64,000 nt of DNA from Methanothermobacter sp. (GCF_030055435.1 NZ_JASFYG010000001.1:268154-332153), one strand, 5' to 3'. Positions 33,192-43,249 are shown, counted from the stretch's first letter. Program-made: numbers and translations. The notes: generated by a model from the letters alone, not told the origin.

Positions 33192-33568
33192 TTATATATG
33201 CCCATCAACTGCAAGATATTTTTTCTGCCTCAGGTAAACAACAGGTATGCCCTCTGACCTCGCCCTTTTTCTGAGCTCCCGGTCAGTAGTGCAGAGCACG
33301 TCTGAGATCCTGAGAAGCGCATCATCAACAGATTCGCCCTCACGGAGTTTCTCATCAACCACCCTGAATGGTGGTCTTTGTGCAAGGGCAAGGCCAATGG
33401 AGGCAGCTATCCTCGCATCTCCACCTGAATGCCTCCTTATACCCTCAAGTTCCCCTATCACAAAGGATGGGACAAGGAGCTCATGGGTTGGGAAGAGTCT
33501 CTGGAGTTCAGATACTATGTCAACCCTGAACTGGTGGGGTATCATAAAAAATTGGTGTCTATAACCAC
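33192..33568 (-). pseudogene. Fcf1/Utp24-like PIN nuclease with a frameshift after the first motif
   Basis: The in-frame ORF from 33545 gives MIPHQFRVDIVSELQRLFP and the acidic downstream motifs (CTTDRELRKRA), but lacks the first catalytic aspartate. Upstream, in another frame starting at GTG 33568, VVIDTNF supplies exactly this D. The two would join if one base were added at the A6 run 33546-33551. The expected full protein (about 126 residues) resembles the archaeal Fcf1-like rRNA-processing nuclease that sits here in related operons. Explanations are a true mutation, a sequencing indel, or frameshifting. The remaining frame is intact to its stop. Confidence 0.6.
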
Positions 33569-33569
33569 C

Positions 33570-34796
33570 CTATTTAATGATACCATATCCTATCAGCCTC
33601 CATCTTGCTCCAACCCTTCTTGATAGGGCTACCCTCTGACCCTCCTCTGCGCAGGCGGGTAGTTTGAGAATGACGTCAGCGTCATCAGCCCTTGCTGATT
33701 TAACAACACCAACTGTTGTCGTGGTACCCACGTTTATCATAAGGGGTTCCCCTGTCTTTATGGGCTCCACCTTGGTCTCCTCCCTGGTACCCACGACTCT
33801 CTCAAGGAGGTGGGTCTCCATTGTGAAGGAGTGCCTCACAGGTGGGAGAGTACCGGGTTCACCGGCCACTGACCCTGAAAGTGAGTCGGCCTTGGTCAGT
33901 GAGGGGTCAAGGAGGGTTCCGACACCCACAAGGCCCCCGGGACCAACCTCGTCCATCTTCTCTCCCCCTGCCACGAGGCCTGTGATGGTGGAGTGTAGAC
34001 TCATCCAGGACTGTTTACCGTCCTTTTTAACCTGTATGCCGGGTTTTATCTCTATCTCATCCCCGACCCTGAATTTACCCTGGACAAGTGAGCCGCCTAT
34101 AACACCACCTTCAAGGTGTTCAGGGTCAACCCCTGGCTTGTTTATATCAAAGGACCTGGCCACGTACATCCTGGCAGGCTTATCAACATCCCTTTCGGGT
34201 GTTTTAATTCTCTCCTCAATTGTCTCAATTAGAATATCGATGTTGGCGCCCTGCTGTGCAGATACAGGTATTATAGGTGCATCCTCGGCACATGTACCCT
34301 TCACAAATTCCTTGATCTCCCTGTAACTCTCAAGGGCCCTTTCCCTGGAGACTATATCTATCTTGTTCTGGACAACGATAACATCCTTAACTCCTATCAC
34401 ATCCAGGGCCATGAGGTGCTCCTTTGTCTGGGGCTGGGGGCATGGTTCATTGGCGGCTATTACCAGTATGGCGCCATCCATGAGGGCGGCTCCAGAAAGC
34501 ATGGTTGCCATGAGTGTTTCATGTCCCGGTGCATCCACAAAGGATACCTTTCTCAGAACTTCTGTCTCTGTACCGCACCTCTCACAGATCTCTGCAGTTG
34601 TGTAGCACATGGGGACTTCACACTGGGGGCACTTCCTGAAGGTTATGTCAGCATAGCCCAGACGGATGGATATACCCCTCTTGGTTTCCTCACTGTGGGT
34701 GTCTGTCCAGACACCTGAAAGGGCCTTTGTAAGGGTTGTTTTACCATGGTCCACGTGCCCCACAAGACCAATATTTATTTCAGATTGATTTTTCAC
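33570..34796 (-). CDS. eif2g: Translation initiation factor aIF2 subunit gamma
   Basis: A 408-residue GTPase: G1 [10 protein letters not shown] at 13-22, DAPGHE (G3) and [10 protein letters not shown] (G4) in order, then a beta-barrel domain. A zinc knuckle (CPQCEVPMC...CERCG) lies at about 57-76, as in aIF2-gamma. With alpha and beta subunits it brings initiator Met-tRNA to the ribosome. ATG 34796 is used. The stop codon at 33570 abuts the PIN gene. Confidence 0.96.
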   Translation of the reverse strand: MKNQSEINIGLVGHVDHGKTTLTKALSGVWTDTHSEETKRGISIRLGYADITFRKCPQCEVPMCYTTAEICERCGTETEVLRKVSFVDAPGHETLMATMLSGAALMDGAILVIAANEPCPQPQTKEHLMALDVIGVKDVIVVQNKIDIVSRERALESYREIKEFVKGTCAEDAPIIPVSAQQGANIDILIETIEERIKTPERDVDKPARMYVARSFDINKPGVDPEHLEGGVIGGSLVQGKFRVGDEIEIKPGIQVKKDGKQSWMSLHSTITGLVAGGEKMDEVGPGGLVGVGTLLDPSLTKADSLSGSVAGEPGTLPPVRHSFTMETHLLERVVGTREETKVEPIKTGEPLMINVGTTTTVGVVKSARADDADVILKLPACAEEGQRVALSRRVGARWRLIGYGIIK

Positions 34797-34820
34797 GGAT
34801 TACACCTATAAAATCTTTTA

Positions 34821-35201
34821 TTATTCTTCATCGGCGCCGAGGAGCTCTTCAAGTGGCTTCTCACCCTTTTGGATTACCACGGTGTTTATCTGTACTATGT
34901 CTTCTGATACAGTGTTTCCCCTGAATGTTTTTCTTCTCCTCTCACCCTTCCGGGAAGGTTTGTACCCCACGCCACCTGATACAAGGCTTCTGACTCTTCT
35001 TGCACCTTGTACTGTCTTCTTCATGGGGAAACCGTTCTTATCACTTCCGCCTGTGATTTTCAGTTTGTATCCTTTAAGTCCTATTACTGAACCATCAAAT
35101 TCGTCCCCTATTTTGAGGCCAATGAGGGCCTTTGATTCTGATGGTTCTACCTCCATCTGGATGCTCTTCTCCTTATCTGAAATCACAACCTTGAATGCCA
35201 A
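34821..35201 (-). CDS. rps6e: 30S ribosomal protein S6e
   Basis: 126 residues from TTG 35201, which has GGAGGAGATATA directly upstream. AFKVVISDKEKSIQMEV, then LKITGGSDKNGFPMK and the basic RRVRSLVSGGVGYKPSRKGERRRK segment identify S6e; the C-terminus is short and acidic. The upstream ATG (35222) lies within the ribosome-binding site and is not used. Confidence 0.95.
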   Translation of the reverse strand: MAFKVVISDKEKSIQMEVEPSESKALIGLKIGDEFDGSVIGLKGYKLKITGGSDKNGFPMKKTVQGARRVRSLVSGGVGYKPSRKGERRRKTFRGNTVSEDIVQINTVVIQKGEKPLEELLGADEE

Positions 35202-35222
35202 TATATCTCCTCCTTTCTTCAA

Positions 35223-37007
35223 TTAAAATGGTGCCTTCATTCCCCAGTCAGGATTCTTCTTCCGCTTGATCTCAGCTATCCGCTCCAGAAGATCAAGTTC
35301 TTCCTCTGAGAGATCACCTGAAAGTTCATCCAAGAGTATTCTGTAGTGGTTTTCGGGTATTTCAACGTAGAGCGTATCACCCTCATTGATTGTCTTTCCG
35401 TAAGCGGCGTCCTTGATTGCCATTGCAACCTTCTGACCGCGTGATGCTGATTTGAGGTTTTCACCCTTATCCTGCATGCTCTCAACGGTACCCACTGGTT
35501 CTCCTTCCTCGTTCATGAGTGGATAGCCCGGCTTTATGACACCTGCAAGGACTTCAACACCCCCAATTGCCGGCTTGCTCTGCCTGAAGACAAGTTTCGG
35601 GATGAGCCTTATGCTTGCAGGTTTTATAATCGCATCCATCCACTTTTTCTTCTTCTCTTCCTCAATGGCCCTTACCCATTCCTCATATTCTTCCATGAGC
35701 CGGTAGATGACGTTCCCCTGAAAGAGCTTAATGTCTGAGTTCTTGAGTTCCTGGGCCGCTGAGGGAATCACCTTCACGTTGAAGGCTATTATGGCCCCGT
35801 AGGACCTGTCCTCCTGGAGGGATATCCCTGCATTCACAACATCCCTCCTTGAAACGTCCCCAATGTCAGCCACCTTGATGGGGACGTCCATGTCCCTCAG
35901 TATCTTCACCACCGCTTCAAGGGACCCTAGGGTATCGGCCTTTACAACCACACCCGCCTCGTCGGTGTCTATCTTGATGTCCTCTATTTCACTGAGTATC
36001 TCTTCTCTGACCTTCTCTGGATCCGTCACCACACGGAGGGGTGAACCCGCCATTACATCGTCGATGTCAGGTGCCACGATCTTTATACCCGCAGCAGCCA
36101 CCACCTCGTCCACCTTCTGGAACTTCTTTCTGGACTCCCTCATCTCCTCAAGGGGTCTGGGTTTCAGGAGGGACCTTATCCTGGTGAATATAACATCCGT
36201 TGATGTCATCATGGCGATGGTGTCGTTCTTACGGAGTATACCGTCGTAGATAACAGCATCAATTGTCATCCCGAGACCTGTCTCCTCCTTAACCTCAAGG
36301 ATGGTCCCCCTGGCAGGGGAATCCTCCTCAATCTTCAGCTGTTCCCTGAGGTACTGCTGCGCAAGTCCCATGAGCATTGTGAGGAGTTCCGGTATTCCCT
36401 CCCCGGTAACCGCACTTATGGGTATTATGCTGACCTGTGAGGCGAAGTTGGTTACCCTGTCGAACCTCTCTGATTCAAAGCCCTCCTCGTGGAGTTTGCC
36501 CACAAGTTCATAGACCTTTGTGTCCAGTTTCTGCTGGACCTGAATGCCCTGTTTGCTGAAGGTCTCCATGAAGGGTTGTCCATTATGGGCCCTCCAGCCG
36601 TGGATCTTGTCTATCTTGTTTGCAGCCACCACGAATGGTGTCCTGTACATCTTCAGGATGTTGAGGGCCTCCTGTGTCTGGGGCTTGAATCCCTCATTTA
36701 TGTCAACGATGAGTATTGCAAGGTCTGCAAGGGCCCCTCCACGTTTACGGAGAGTTGTGAATGCTTCATGTCCAGGGGTATCTATGAAGAAGAGTCCTGG
36801 CAGCGTCTCCCTGATTGAGAATTTTTTAAGGAAATCTCCGCATATGTTTTCAATGACATCCATGGGTATCTCTGTGGCCCCTATGTGCTGGGTTATACCA
36901 CCCGCCTCCCTCGCGGCAACTGCACTGCCCCTTATATGGTCAAGGAGGGTGGTTTTCCCGTGATCCACATGTCCTAGTACTGAAACTATGGGTGATCTGA
37001 TCTTCAT
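35223..37007 (-). CDS. infB: Translation initiation factor aIF5B (IF-2 homologue)
   Basis: 594 residues from ATG 37007 (GGAGATTTCA upstream). GTPase motifs [33 protein letters not shown] and [13 protein letters not shown] are followed by domains II to IV. It promotes subunit joining at initiation. The ATG at 37025 overlaps the end of ndk; the internal start gives a better ribosome-binding site. A nearby IF-2 and aIF2-gamma gene order is typical for Methanobacteriales. Confidence 0.95.
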   Translation of the reverse strand: MKIRSPIVSVLGHVDHGKTTLLDHIRGSAVAAREAGGITQHIGATEIPMDVIENICGDFLKKFSIRETLPGLFFIDTPGHEAFTTLRKRGGALADLAILIVDINEGFKPQTQEALNILKMYRTPFVVAANKIDKIHGWRAHNGQPFMETFSKQGIQVQQKLDTKVYELVGKLHEEGFESERFDRVTNFASQVSIIPISAVTGEGIPELLTMLMGLAQQYLREQLKIEEDSPARGTILEVKEETGLGMTIDAVIYDGILRKNDTIAMMTSTDVIFTRIRSLLKPRPLEEMRESRKKFQKVDEVVAAAGIKIVAPDIDDVMAGSPLRVVTDPEKVREEILSEIEDIKIDTDEAGVVVKADTLGSLEAVVKILRDMDVPIKVADIGDVSRRDVVNAGISLQEDRSYGAIIAFNVKVIPSAAQELKNSDIKLFQGNVIYRLMEEYEEWVRAIEEEKKKKWMDAIIKPASIRLIPKLVFRQSKPAIGGVEVLAGVIKPGYPLMNEEGEPVGTVESMQDKGENLKSASRGQKVAMAIKDAAYGKTINEGDTLYVEIPENHYRILLDELSGDLSEEELDLLERIAEIKRKKNPDWGMKAPF

Positions 37008-37021
37008 TGAAATCTCCGCGT

Positions 37022-37477
37022 TCATTCCTCATATACCATTTCCCTATCAGGCATCTCGTAGCTGCAAATTTCTGATTCCTTAAAGAAAAGTTTAATCTCC
37101 CTCTCAGCTGATTCTGGAGAATCTGAGGCATGTATTATATTTCTACCTGTTTCAAGGGCGAAGTCTCCCCTGATTGTCCCGATTTCTGCCTCTGCAGGGT
37201 TTGTTGCGCCCACCATCTTCCTTATGATGGAGATGCAGTCCTTACCCTCTATGACCATTGCAAGGACTGGTGCTGATGTTATGTAATCCACAAGGTCCCT
37301 GAAGAATGGTTTTTCCCTGTGTTCCTGGTAGTGTTCCATTGCAAGGTCTTCCGGGATCTGGAGCATCCTTGCAGCGACTATCTTGAGTCCCTTATCCTCG
37401 AACCTGGATATTATCCTTCCTGCGAGGCGTCTCTTTACTGCGTCAGGTTTTAGCATTACAAAGCTTCTTTCCATCAT
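37022..37477 (-). CDS. ndk: Nucleoside diphosphate kinase
   Basis: 151 residues with [16 protein letters not shown] at the start and the active-site [16 protein letters not shown] block (phosphohistidine in IIHAS). It equilibrates NTP pools. ATG 37477 overlaps the rpl24e stop (ATGATG), and the end overlaps the infB start region by a few bases. Single-domain enzyme of normal length. Confidence 0.95.
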   Translation of the reverse strand: MMERSFVMLKPDAVKRRLAGRIISRFEDKGLKIVAARMLQIPEDLAMEHYQEHREKPFFRDLVDYITSAPVLAMVIEGKDCISIIRKMVGATNPAEAEIGTIRGDFALETGRNIIHASDSPESAEREIKLFFKESEICSYEMPDREMVYEE

Positions 37478-37635
37478 TTTTTAACCCATTTAACTTTTCT
37501 TGGAACCCTTCCCAGTTTCATCATGTTTTTCTCGCATTTGCTGCTGCAGAAGAAATAGATGGCTCCGTCCTTTTTAACGTACATCTTTCCTGTGCCTGGC
37601 TCTATTTCTTCATGGCAGAATGAACAGACTCTCAT
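37474..37635 (-). CDS. rpl24e: 50S ribosomal protein L24e
   Basis: A 53-residue zinc ribbon: [29 protein letters not shown] (CxxC...CxxxC), and a basic C-terminus PRKVKWVKK. Starts at ATG 37635; TGA overlaps the ndk start. The small size hides it in ORF calling. Confidence 0.95.
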   Translation of the reverse strand: MRVCSFCHEEIEPGTGKMYVKKDGAIYFFCSSKCEKNMMKLGRVPRKVKWVKK

Positions 37636-37653
37636 TTACAAACACCTGCCTGA

Positions 37654-37860
37654 TCAGGGGGTCCTGATTTCCTTTGCCTCTCTGATTGTGTCAAGGAGCA
37701 TCAGGATATCGCCTTCCCTTATTGGACCCATGACGTTCCTTGTGAGTATCCTTCCCTTATCTCTTCCATCAAGGATTCTGCACTTGACCTGCATTACCTC
37801 TCCAGTCATCCCGGTTCTCTTGAGAACCTCAATAACCTCTGCTGGAGTTGCTTCCTCCAT
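37654..37860 (-). CDS. rps28e: 30S ribosomal protein S28e
   Basis: 68 residues: [20 protein letters not shown] and the diagnostic [18 protein letters not shown]-fold protein of the small subunit. ATG 37860 follows AGGTGG at a good distance. Confidence 0.95.
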   Translation of the reverse strand: MEEATPAEVIEVLKRTGMTGEVMQVKCRILDGRDKGRILTRNVMGPIREGDILMLLDTIREAKEIRTP

Positions 37861-37911
37861 TAAACCACCTTTATATTAAATTGAAGGTGAAAGGCTTTTT
37901 CTGCCTTTCAT

Positions 37912-38283
37912 CTATTTCTTAAGTTCTTCAACCTTTTCTATTATTTCGTTTATGAGGTCCTCGGCGTCGCCGGCTTCAACTATGGCTGCTGATGCTGTGC
38001 CGACGTTGAGGCCTGCGGCTGCACCCAGTTCATCCTTGGTTGGAATGTATATGTAGGGTATTTCCTTTTCCTCTGCAAGGAGTGGGAGGTGAGCCACGAT
38101 TTCGGCTGGTTCAACATCCTCAGCGATAAGCACGAGCTTTGCGACTCCTCTTTCAACTGCCTTGGTAACCTCATTTGTACCCTTTGATATCTTACCTGTT
38201 TCCCTGGCTATTTCAAGTGCCTCTGTGGCCTTGTCAGCCAGTTCCTTTGGTACATCAAATTTCACATAAATTGCCTTTGCCAT
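37912..38283 (-). CDS. rpl7ae: 50S ribosomal protein L7Ae
   Basis: 123 residues from ATG 38283 (ribosome-binding site GGAGGT). [26 protein letters not shown] is the kink-turn-recognition region. In archaea L7Ae is both a ribosomal protein and a core component of box C/D, H/ACA and RNase P particles. First gene of the superoperon. Its leader of roughly 100 bases has a hairpin, and archaeal L7Ae genes can be autogenously controlled, so leader regulation is possible. Confidence 0.96.
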   Translation of the reverse strand: MAKAIYVKFDVPKELADKATEALEIARETGKISKGTNEVTKAVERGVAKLVLIAEDVEPAEIVAHLPLLAEEKEIPYIYIPTKDELGAAAGLNVGTASAAIVEAGDAEDLINEIIEKVEELKK

Positions 38284-38349
38284 GTTATTTACCTCCTTTT
38301 TCATCTGGTTTTTCTACCATCCATCGGTAATTACACCAATCTGGACAAC

Positions 38350-38368
38350 TAATCCAAATTATGGATTA
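38350..38368 (-). promoter_or_regulatory. Hairpin in the L7Ae leader
   Basis: On the minus strand TAATCCA, a 5-base loop, TGGATTA: a perfect 7-bp stem about 70 bases before the rpl7ae start and probably near the transcript 5' end. I see no canonical kink-turn in it (no CUGA/UGAUGA pair), so its role is open. Confidence 0.45.
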
Positions 38369-38403
38369 ACATGAGGTGGGTAGTACCCTTTATATGTTCT
38401 CTG

Positions 38404-38411
38404 TATATAAA
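38404..38411 (-). promoter_or_regulatory. TATA box of the rpl7ae superoperon
   Basis: TTTATATA on the minus strand (within GTTTTATATACAG). It would start transcription near 38380, giving a leader of roughly 100 bases. Inferred from sequence only. Confidence 0.5.
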
Positions 38412-38572
38412 ACTTGCTGGATACAGATTTTCATCAGAAATCGTACTTAAATTAATCCCGGATAATCCAGTTAGACACCCAGGAAAACAAGGATTAAATA
38501 TAGTTTTGGGTTCATCACATATAAAGTTTTGCCGCGGGCAAAAAGGGAATGGATGATGGATGTATGTGAGAA

Positions 38573-38776
38573 TCACATCCTTTTAGCTGCTAGTTCAATG
38601 TCAGAAGCCTTAACAGTTTTTCTTCCAGCATGTTTTGCAAGTTTAACTGCATTCAGGGCGATCTCTTCACCTTTGGCTTCAAGGACTTTTGCGAGGGCTT
38701 CCCTTGCATCATCACTTACCCTCTCTGCACCGGCATTCTTTATTATTCTTCCAATTGGAGCTATTGGCAATTCCAT
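38573..38776 (-). CDS. hmtA2: Archaeal histone
   Basis: 67 residues beginning [20 protein letters not shown], with three-helix histone-fold features ([39 protein letters not shown]). It forms tetramers or longer hypernucleosomes that wrap DNA. ATG 38776 follows GAGGTGG. The sequence corresponds best to the HMtA2-type histone of Methanothermobacter; the exact paralogue name is from memory. It is transcribed alone, from a TATA box near 38822-38830. Confidence 0.93.
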   Translation of the reverse strand: MELPIAPIGRIIKNAGAERVSDDAREALAKVLEAKGEEIALNAVKLAKHAGRKTVKASDIELAAKRM

Positions 38777-38821
38777 AATTAACCACCTCATTTTATGTAA
38801 TATAATCTATTCATATTATCC

Positions 38822-38830
38822 TATATAAAT
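38822..38830 (-). promoter_or_regulatory. TATA box of the histone gene
   Basis: TTTATATAG on the minus strand, about 46-54 bp before the start codon; the surroundings are AT-rich. Confidence 0.5.
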
Positions 38831-39001
38831 ATATCGTTAATCTGGAGGTTTTTCTGGCTCATTGATTGGTTCATGGGGCACCTAAACAGAATCAGTATAT
38901 TCACAAGTGGCTGGAGGGTGAGAGATTAACCTCAGGGTGTTCTAATGAAAAATAGAAAAACTTAAAACAGAAAAATTATTCATGGAAAATTTAAATGTTT
39001 A

Positions 39002-40219
39002 TTATGCTCTCTTTCTCCTTATAACGGATCTGAGCTGGTTTATATCGGGTTCAACCTCAACTGGTTCCGTTGAAGCCCTTATGGCGGTGTCAGGATCCTT
39101 AAGTACATGACCTGTTACAACGCAGACCACTCGTTCACCCCTGTCAATGACACCCCCATCCACCAGTTTCAGCAGTCCTGCTATGGATGCTGCAGACGCC
39201 GGTTCAACACCTATACCCTCCCTCCTTGCAAGGAGTTTCTGGGCAGATAGTATCTCCTCATCGGTCACTGTCTCGGCATATCCATCTGACTCATATATGG
39301 CCCTCAGGGCCTTGAGGTAACTCACAGGCGCCCCGATCCTTATGGCGGTCGCAACCGTCTCAGGGTTCTTAACAGGCTCAATCTCCATCTTACCCTTCCT
39401 GAAAGCCTCAACCACAGGTGCAGCACCCTCCGCCTGTATGCCAGTCATCATTGGCCTCTCCTCAATGAACCCTGCCCTGTGGAACTCTGAGATACCCTTC
39501 CATATGGCTGATATGTTCCCTGCGTTACCAACAGGGAGGATGATGCGGTCCGGGGACTCCCAGCCAAGGTCATCCACTATCTCAAAGCCTATGGTCTTCT
39601 GCCCCTCAAGCCTGAAGGGGTTAACCGAGTTGAGGAGGTAGAGCTCCCCCATGAGGGCAAGTTCCGTTACCGCCTCAAGGGCCTCATCGAAGTTTCCCCT
39701 GACAGACAGGACCTGGGCACCATGGAACATTGCCTGTGCAAGTTTGCCAAGGGCAACCTTACCTGAAGGGAGGAGCACCACACAACCGAGACCAGCCCTT
39801 GCTGCGTAGGCTGCTAGGGAAGCGGAGGTATTGCCGGTTGAGGCACAGCCCACCGTATCAACGCCCAGTTCAACTGCCTTTGTGATACCGACACTCATAC
39901 CCCTGTCCTTGAAGCTACCTGTGGGGTTGGAGCCCTCAACCTTCACGTATAGTTCAATGCCGAGTCCCCTGCCAATGTTATCGCACCTCACAAAGGGTGT
40001 TCCACCCTCATCGAGGCTCACTATCTTTGAGGGGTCCACGGGCATGAACTCCCTGTACTTCCACATGTTCTGCCTTCTGCAGCTGAATGTGTCCCTTGAA
40101 ACCTCGACTTCACATTCAACCTCCAGCACTGACCCGCATTCACTGCAGGTGTATATGATCTCGTTCAGTCCATACTCCTTACCGCATGATATGCACCTTA
40201 TCACATAGTCACCATCCAT
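39002..40219 (-). CDS. thrC: Threonine synthase
   Basis: 405 residues of a PLP-dependent enzyme with GSFKDRGMSVG (Schiff-base lysine) at about 102-112, STGNTSASLAAYAA and a glycine-rich LPVGNAGNISA phosphate-binding loop. The N-terminal zinc-ribbon-like CISCGKEYGLNEIIYTCSECG is common in archaeal members. It converts O-phosphohomoserine to threonine. Start uncertain: GTG 40204 has GGATGGTGAC upstream and gives the usual MxRCxxCGKEY opening, whereas ATG 40219 has a weaker site. Confidence 0.94.
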   Translation of the reverse strand: MDGDYVIRCISCGKEYGLNEIIYTCSECGSVLEVECEVEVSRDTFSCRRQNMWKYREFMPVDPSKIVSLDEGGTPFVRCDNIGRGLGIELYVKVEGSNPTGSFKDRGMSVGITKAVELGVDTVGCASTGNTSASLAAYAARAGLGCVVLLPSGKVALGKLAQAMFHGAQVLSVRGNFDEALEAVTELALMGELYLLNSVNPFRLEGQKTIGFEIVDDLGWESPDRIILPVGNAGNISAIWKGISEFHRAGFIEERPMMTGIQAEGAAPVVEAFRKGKMEIEPVKNPETVATAIRIGAPVSYLKALRAIYESDGYAETVTDEEILSAQKLLARREGIGVEPASAASIAGLLKLVDGGVIDRGERVVCVVTGHVLKDPDTAIRASTEPVEVEPDINQLRSVIRRKRA

Positions 40220-40268
40220 TGAATGTATTATCAGAATAAATTGTGGGTGTCCATTCCCTGAACACCAC

Positions 40269-40901
40269 CTATATTGATGCCTTTATGTAGCTGTAGATTC
40301 CCAGTGTCAGGTTCGCCTCAACGAATGCAGCCACCACAAGGAACAGAACCCCTATACCAAGGAGCATGAGGGACTCCTGAAGCTCATCCTGGTTCCTCTC
40401 AAAGAAATGAGCCAGTCTTTCCATGAAGGACCCGTACCATGTCTCGGTGAACAGATCACTGAAGAAGTGGTAGGTGAAACTTGCAAGCCTCAACCCAGCT
40501 GCCCCGGCAATTATGAGTCCGGGGATCTCAAATATTCCATGGGGGGCCGTCAGGATTATGAAGTCCCCCAGTGGGGCCTGTGAGGCAAAGAACCCTATAA
40601 AAAGGCCGTTTATTATAAGGAACAGTACCGTGAAAACTCCCAGAAGCAGGCCTCCCCCATAGATGAGCAGGGCGGCCTGGAGGTTGTGAAGGAATATCGA
40701 AACCGTTGATAGTTTCAGTTCACCCTCCGCTATGCTCCTTCTGAATTCGTCCATCATTGGCTTCAGTAGCGGCTCGATGGCCCCTGAGAAAGCATATCCT
40801 GCAAAAAGGGATATGAGGAACAGGAAGGTTGAGGCCAGAAGGAAGGTCTCATTGCTCCTCATGAGATAAGCCAGTGTCCCCTCATACTTTTCCTTCTTCA
40901 T
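40269..40901 (-). CDS. SpoIIM-like (DUF95) membrane protein
   Basis: 210 residues from ATG 40901 with five hydrophobic helices. HGIFEIPGLIIAGAAGLRLA at about 140-160 is the stage II sporulation protein M/DUF95 signature. In archaea its function is unknown, although family members often sit with peptidase or vesicle genes. The longer frame (41096) reaches into trpS and is unlikely. The gene follows trpS with one base between. Confidence 0.85.
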   Translation of the reverse strand: MKKEKYEGTLAYLMRSNETFLLASTFLFLISLFAGYAFSGAIEPLLKPMMDEFRRSIAEGELKLSTVSIFLHNLQAALLIYGGGLLLGVFTVLFLIINGLFIGFFASQAPLGDFIILTAPHGIFEIPGLIIAGAAGLRLASFTYHFFSDLFTETWYGSFMERLAHFFERNQDELQESLMLLGIGVLFLVVAAFVEANLTLGIYSYIKASI

Positions 40902-40902
40902 T

Positions 40903-41997
40903 TTAACCCTCAAGCACCCTCCCCGCAGTGGAAAGGGCCTTCTTTCTTTTCCTGGAAAGTTCCTCAAAGAACTTCCTGATAAACTCTGCAGTATTATTTT
41001 TGCACTCACCACACATAAGTGTACCGTTTCTGCAGGATTCATAGATCTCCTCAAGTTCAGGGTCAGAGTCAGACATGTGGTAGAGGAGGGTCTCATAGAT
41101 TATGCAGTCCTCGGGTACACCTCCAAGTTCCCTCTGCTCCTTCAGGGTCTCCCTTCCACCTGTCCTGGCATTCCTTATCTTCTCCTCAGCCTCCTCTGGC
41201 GTGTCACTGAGGAATATGGCGGATTTTGGTCTGCTGCTTGACATTTTACCCCCGGTAAGGCCCTCCATGAACCTGTGATAGGTTGATGATGGCAGGATGA
41301 AGCCGTACTTCTCCCTGAACCTCCCGGCTATGTCCCTTGTGAGCCTTATGTGGGGGTCCTGGTCCGGGCCGACAGGGACAACGGTGGGCTTGGGCCCACC
41401 CAGTTCCTCAAGCTGGGGGTGGAGTATATCCGCTACCTGTATTATTGGGGCGTACATGTGGGCCATGGTTGTTGATCCTGTGAAGCCATATATGGCCCTC
41501 AGTTCATTGAAGTTAACCTTCCCTGAGAGTACATAGGCAAGGTCCTCCACCATGAGGTTCTCTGACTGGAGGTAGACGTGTATGTTGTCCTTTGTGAGGT
41601 CAAGTCCCAGTGCAATGTAGCCTGCAATGTATTCCTCGATGGCTATCCTCCTTGAGGTCTCAAAGTCGATGCCCCTTGCAGAGTAGGCCTCCATGTCGGC
41701 GATGGGTATGAATATCTCGGCGCCCAGTTTATCGTACCACCTGAGCTGGTCCACGATCATCTTGTGGCCTATGTGCATTCTACCGCTTGGCATCATCCCT
41801 GTTACCACTGCAAAGTCGCTGCCACTCCTTATGGCCTCAAGTATCCTGTCGTAGTCCCTGTGACCGAATACTATGCCCCTCCTCATAAGCCAGCTGGGTT
41901 CAGGTACATCATCGAGGACTTCACTGAATGGCCTTACACCGAATTTTTCAATAAGATCCATGTATTCAAGGTTTGCTGATCCCCACGGGTCTATCAA
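40903..41997 (-). CDS. trpS: Tryptophanyl-tRNA synthetase
   Basis: 364 residues of a class Ic synthetase with the HIGH-type GRMHIGHK at about 70-77 and KMSSS at about 251-255. Start at TTG 41997 with AGGTGAT upstream. It charges tRNA-Trp. The tail [16 protein letters not shown] carries a CxxC pair. Part of a minus-strand run with endA and spoIIM. Confidence 0.95.
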   Translation of the reverse strand: MIDPWGSANLEYMDLIEKFGVRPFSEVLDDVPEPSWLMRRGIVFGHRDYDRILEAIRSGSDFAVVTGMMPSGRMHIGHKMIVDQLRWYDKLGAEIFIPIADMEAYSARGIDFETSRRIAIEEYIAGYIALGLDLTKDNIHVYLQSENLMVEDLAYVLSGKVNFNELRAIYGFTGSTTMAHMYAPIIQVADILHPQLEELGGPKPTVVPVGPDQDPHIRLTRDIAGRFREKYGFILPSSTYHRFMEGLTGGKMSSSRPKSAIFLSDTPEEAEEKIRNARTGGRETLKEQRELGGVPEDCIIYETLLYHMSDSDPELEEIYESCRNGTLMCGECKNNTAEFIRKFFEELSRKRKKALSTAGRVLEG

Positions 41998-42009
41998 TCA
42001 TATCACCTG

Positions 42010-42516
42010 CTATGGTCTTATCCAGTCAACAAGGTAGTAGGTTACATCTTCCTCATCGTCCAGGAAGGCCAGGAGGAGCTTCTTGTTCACCCCATGGGCC
42101 ACCCTGACGTAGCTTGAAAAGTCCAGGGCATGGATGGTGTCATTCTCTGATATAACCCTCACAAGGTATGCTGAGTGCGTCCTGCCCGGGGCACCTCCCC
42201 TCTCATACACTCTGAACTCTGCACCGTACTTGAAGCCTGTCTTGACGATGTAACCCCTGTTCCTCAGGTCCCTGTAGACCAGGTACTTGCTGTAGAGGCC
42301 CTTCTCAGCCAGGAGTGATATGAATTCCTCCATTGAGACCTCATCGTCGTCCCTCTTAAGTGTGAGTTTACCCCTCTCCATGAGGTGTGCTGCCTCAATC
42401 AGTGAAATCTGCAGCCTGTCCTCATAGAGTTTACCGTAGTGGCTCTTGCCGTGCAGCCTCCTTGCATCCGAGTCCGGTTTTATGGTTACAACCTCGTCTC
42501 CCAGCTGTCCCTCCAT
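42010..42516 (-). CDS. endA: tRNA-splicing endonuclease
   Basis: 168 residues, the homotetrameric class. A C-terminal nuclease domain has YRDLRNRGYIVKTGFKYGAEFRVY (catalytic tyrosine), HSAYLV (His) and KKLLLAFLD (Lys), completing the triad. It cuts bulge-helix-bulge introns from archaeal pre-tRNA. ATG 42516 follows GAGGGGT. Cotranscribed with trpS. Confidence 0.94.
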   Translation of the reverse strand: MEGQLGDEVVTIKPDSDARRLHGKSHYGKLYEDRLQISLIEAAHLMERGKLTLKRDDDEVSMEEFISLLAEKGLYSKYLVYRDLRNRGYIVKTGFKYGAEFRVYERGGAPGRTHSAYLVRVISENDTIHALDFSSYVRVAHGVNKKLLLAFLDDEEDVTYYLVDWIRP

Positions 42517-42597
42517 CTATAAACCCCTCTAATTTATGGAATAATTGTATACACAGATTTCCGTGATTAAGATGACTGGAAATATATCAGGACAATG

Positions 42598-42672
42598 GCA
42601 TGCCTCTCCTTAAGGTCCCTCCGAAGAGAAGAAACCTATTCAATAATAGCATGCCTCTCCTTAAGGTCCCTC
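42598..42672. repeat. 24-bp direct repeat duplicating the hxlB 3' end
   Basis: GCATGCCTCTCCTTAAGGTC followed by CCTC occurs at 42598-42621 and again at 42649-42672, 51 bp apart. The second copy codes for the last residues (DLKERHAI) of HxlB and the first lies in the noncoding region after its stop. No mismatch. Confidence 0.9.
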
Positions 42673-43220
42673 TCCTTCTTCCCAAGGATGGCCATGAACT
42701 CTGCTATGAGCCCATCCAGGAAGAGGTGGGTGCTGTCCTCAAATAGTGTGCCCATTGGTGTGAGGTCATCATAGTCGCCCCTTAAAACACCGGAGGTGTA
42801 GTACTTCCAGGCCTCCTTTGTCTTGCTTGGTATGCATATTACAACGTCGCTGTGCTCTGTCAGCGTTGACTGGGGAGTTGCGGTTACCGCGATGACCGTT
42901 GCCCCAACAGACTTTGATGTGGTGGCTGCCAGTGTGACTGTCTTTGTTTCACCTGACCCCGAAATGGCAATGAGACAGTCCTCATCACTTATTGCGGGTG
43001 TTGTAACGTCCCCAACAACGTAAACCGTGAAGCCGAGGTGCATGAGCCTCATTGCAAAGGCCTTTCCAACAAGCTCTGACCTCCCTGTTCCCACGATGAA
43101 AACGGCCCTGGCATCCATTATCCTGTTTATCATCTCCTCAAGTTCAGACTCGTCAACCTTTTCAATGGCGTTTATGGCATGTTCAGTTATCTTATGGACA
43201 GTGTTTTTGAGTATCTCCAT
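42636..43220 (-). CDS. hxlB: 6-phospho-3-hexuloisomerase
   Basis: About 194 residues of a SIS-domain isomerase: VFIVGTGRSELVGKAFAMRLMHLGF and LIAISGSGETKTV are the sugar-phosphate-binding loops. HxlB interconverts fructose 6-phosphate and hexulose 6-phosphate; with HxlA it makes ribulose 5-phosphate in archaea that lack the oxidative pentose phosphate pathway. The start is ATG 43220 or TTG 43229. Its 3' end is duplicated just downstream. Confidence 0.9.
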   Translation of the reverse strand: MEILKNTVHKITEHAINAIEKVDESELEEMINRIMDARAVFIVGTGRSELVGKAFAMRLMHLGFTVYVVGDVTTPAISDEDCLIAISGSGETKTVTLAATTSKSVGATVIAVTATPQSTLTEHSDVVICIPSKTKEAWKYYTSGVLRGDYDDLTPMGTLFEDSTHLFLDGLIAEFMAILGKKERDLKERHAIIE

Positions 43221-43249
43221 TTCAATCAACTTTATATTTTATATCATCT

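Noticed and set aside
36544-36963. Plus-strand ORF of 139 codons opposite infB
   Set aside because: Antisense to GTPase motifs of aIF5B and without features of its own.
38284-38345. Kink-turn in the L7Ae leader
   Set aside because: Only CCAGATGAAA-like and ACCGATGGAT segments were seen; no proper tandem G.A pairs with a three-base bulge could be drawn.
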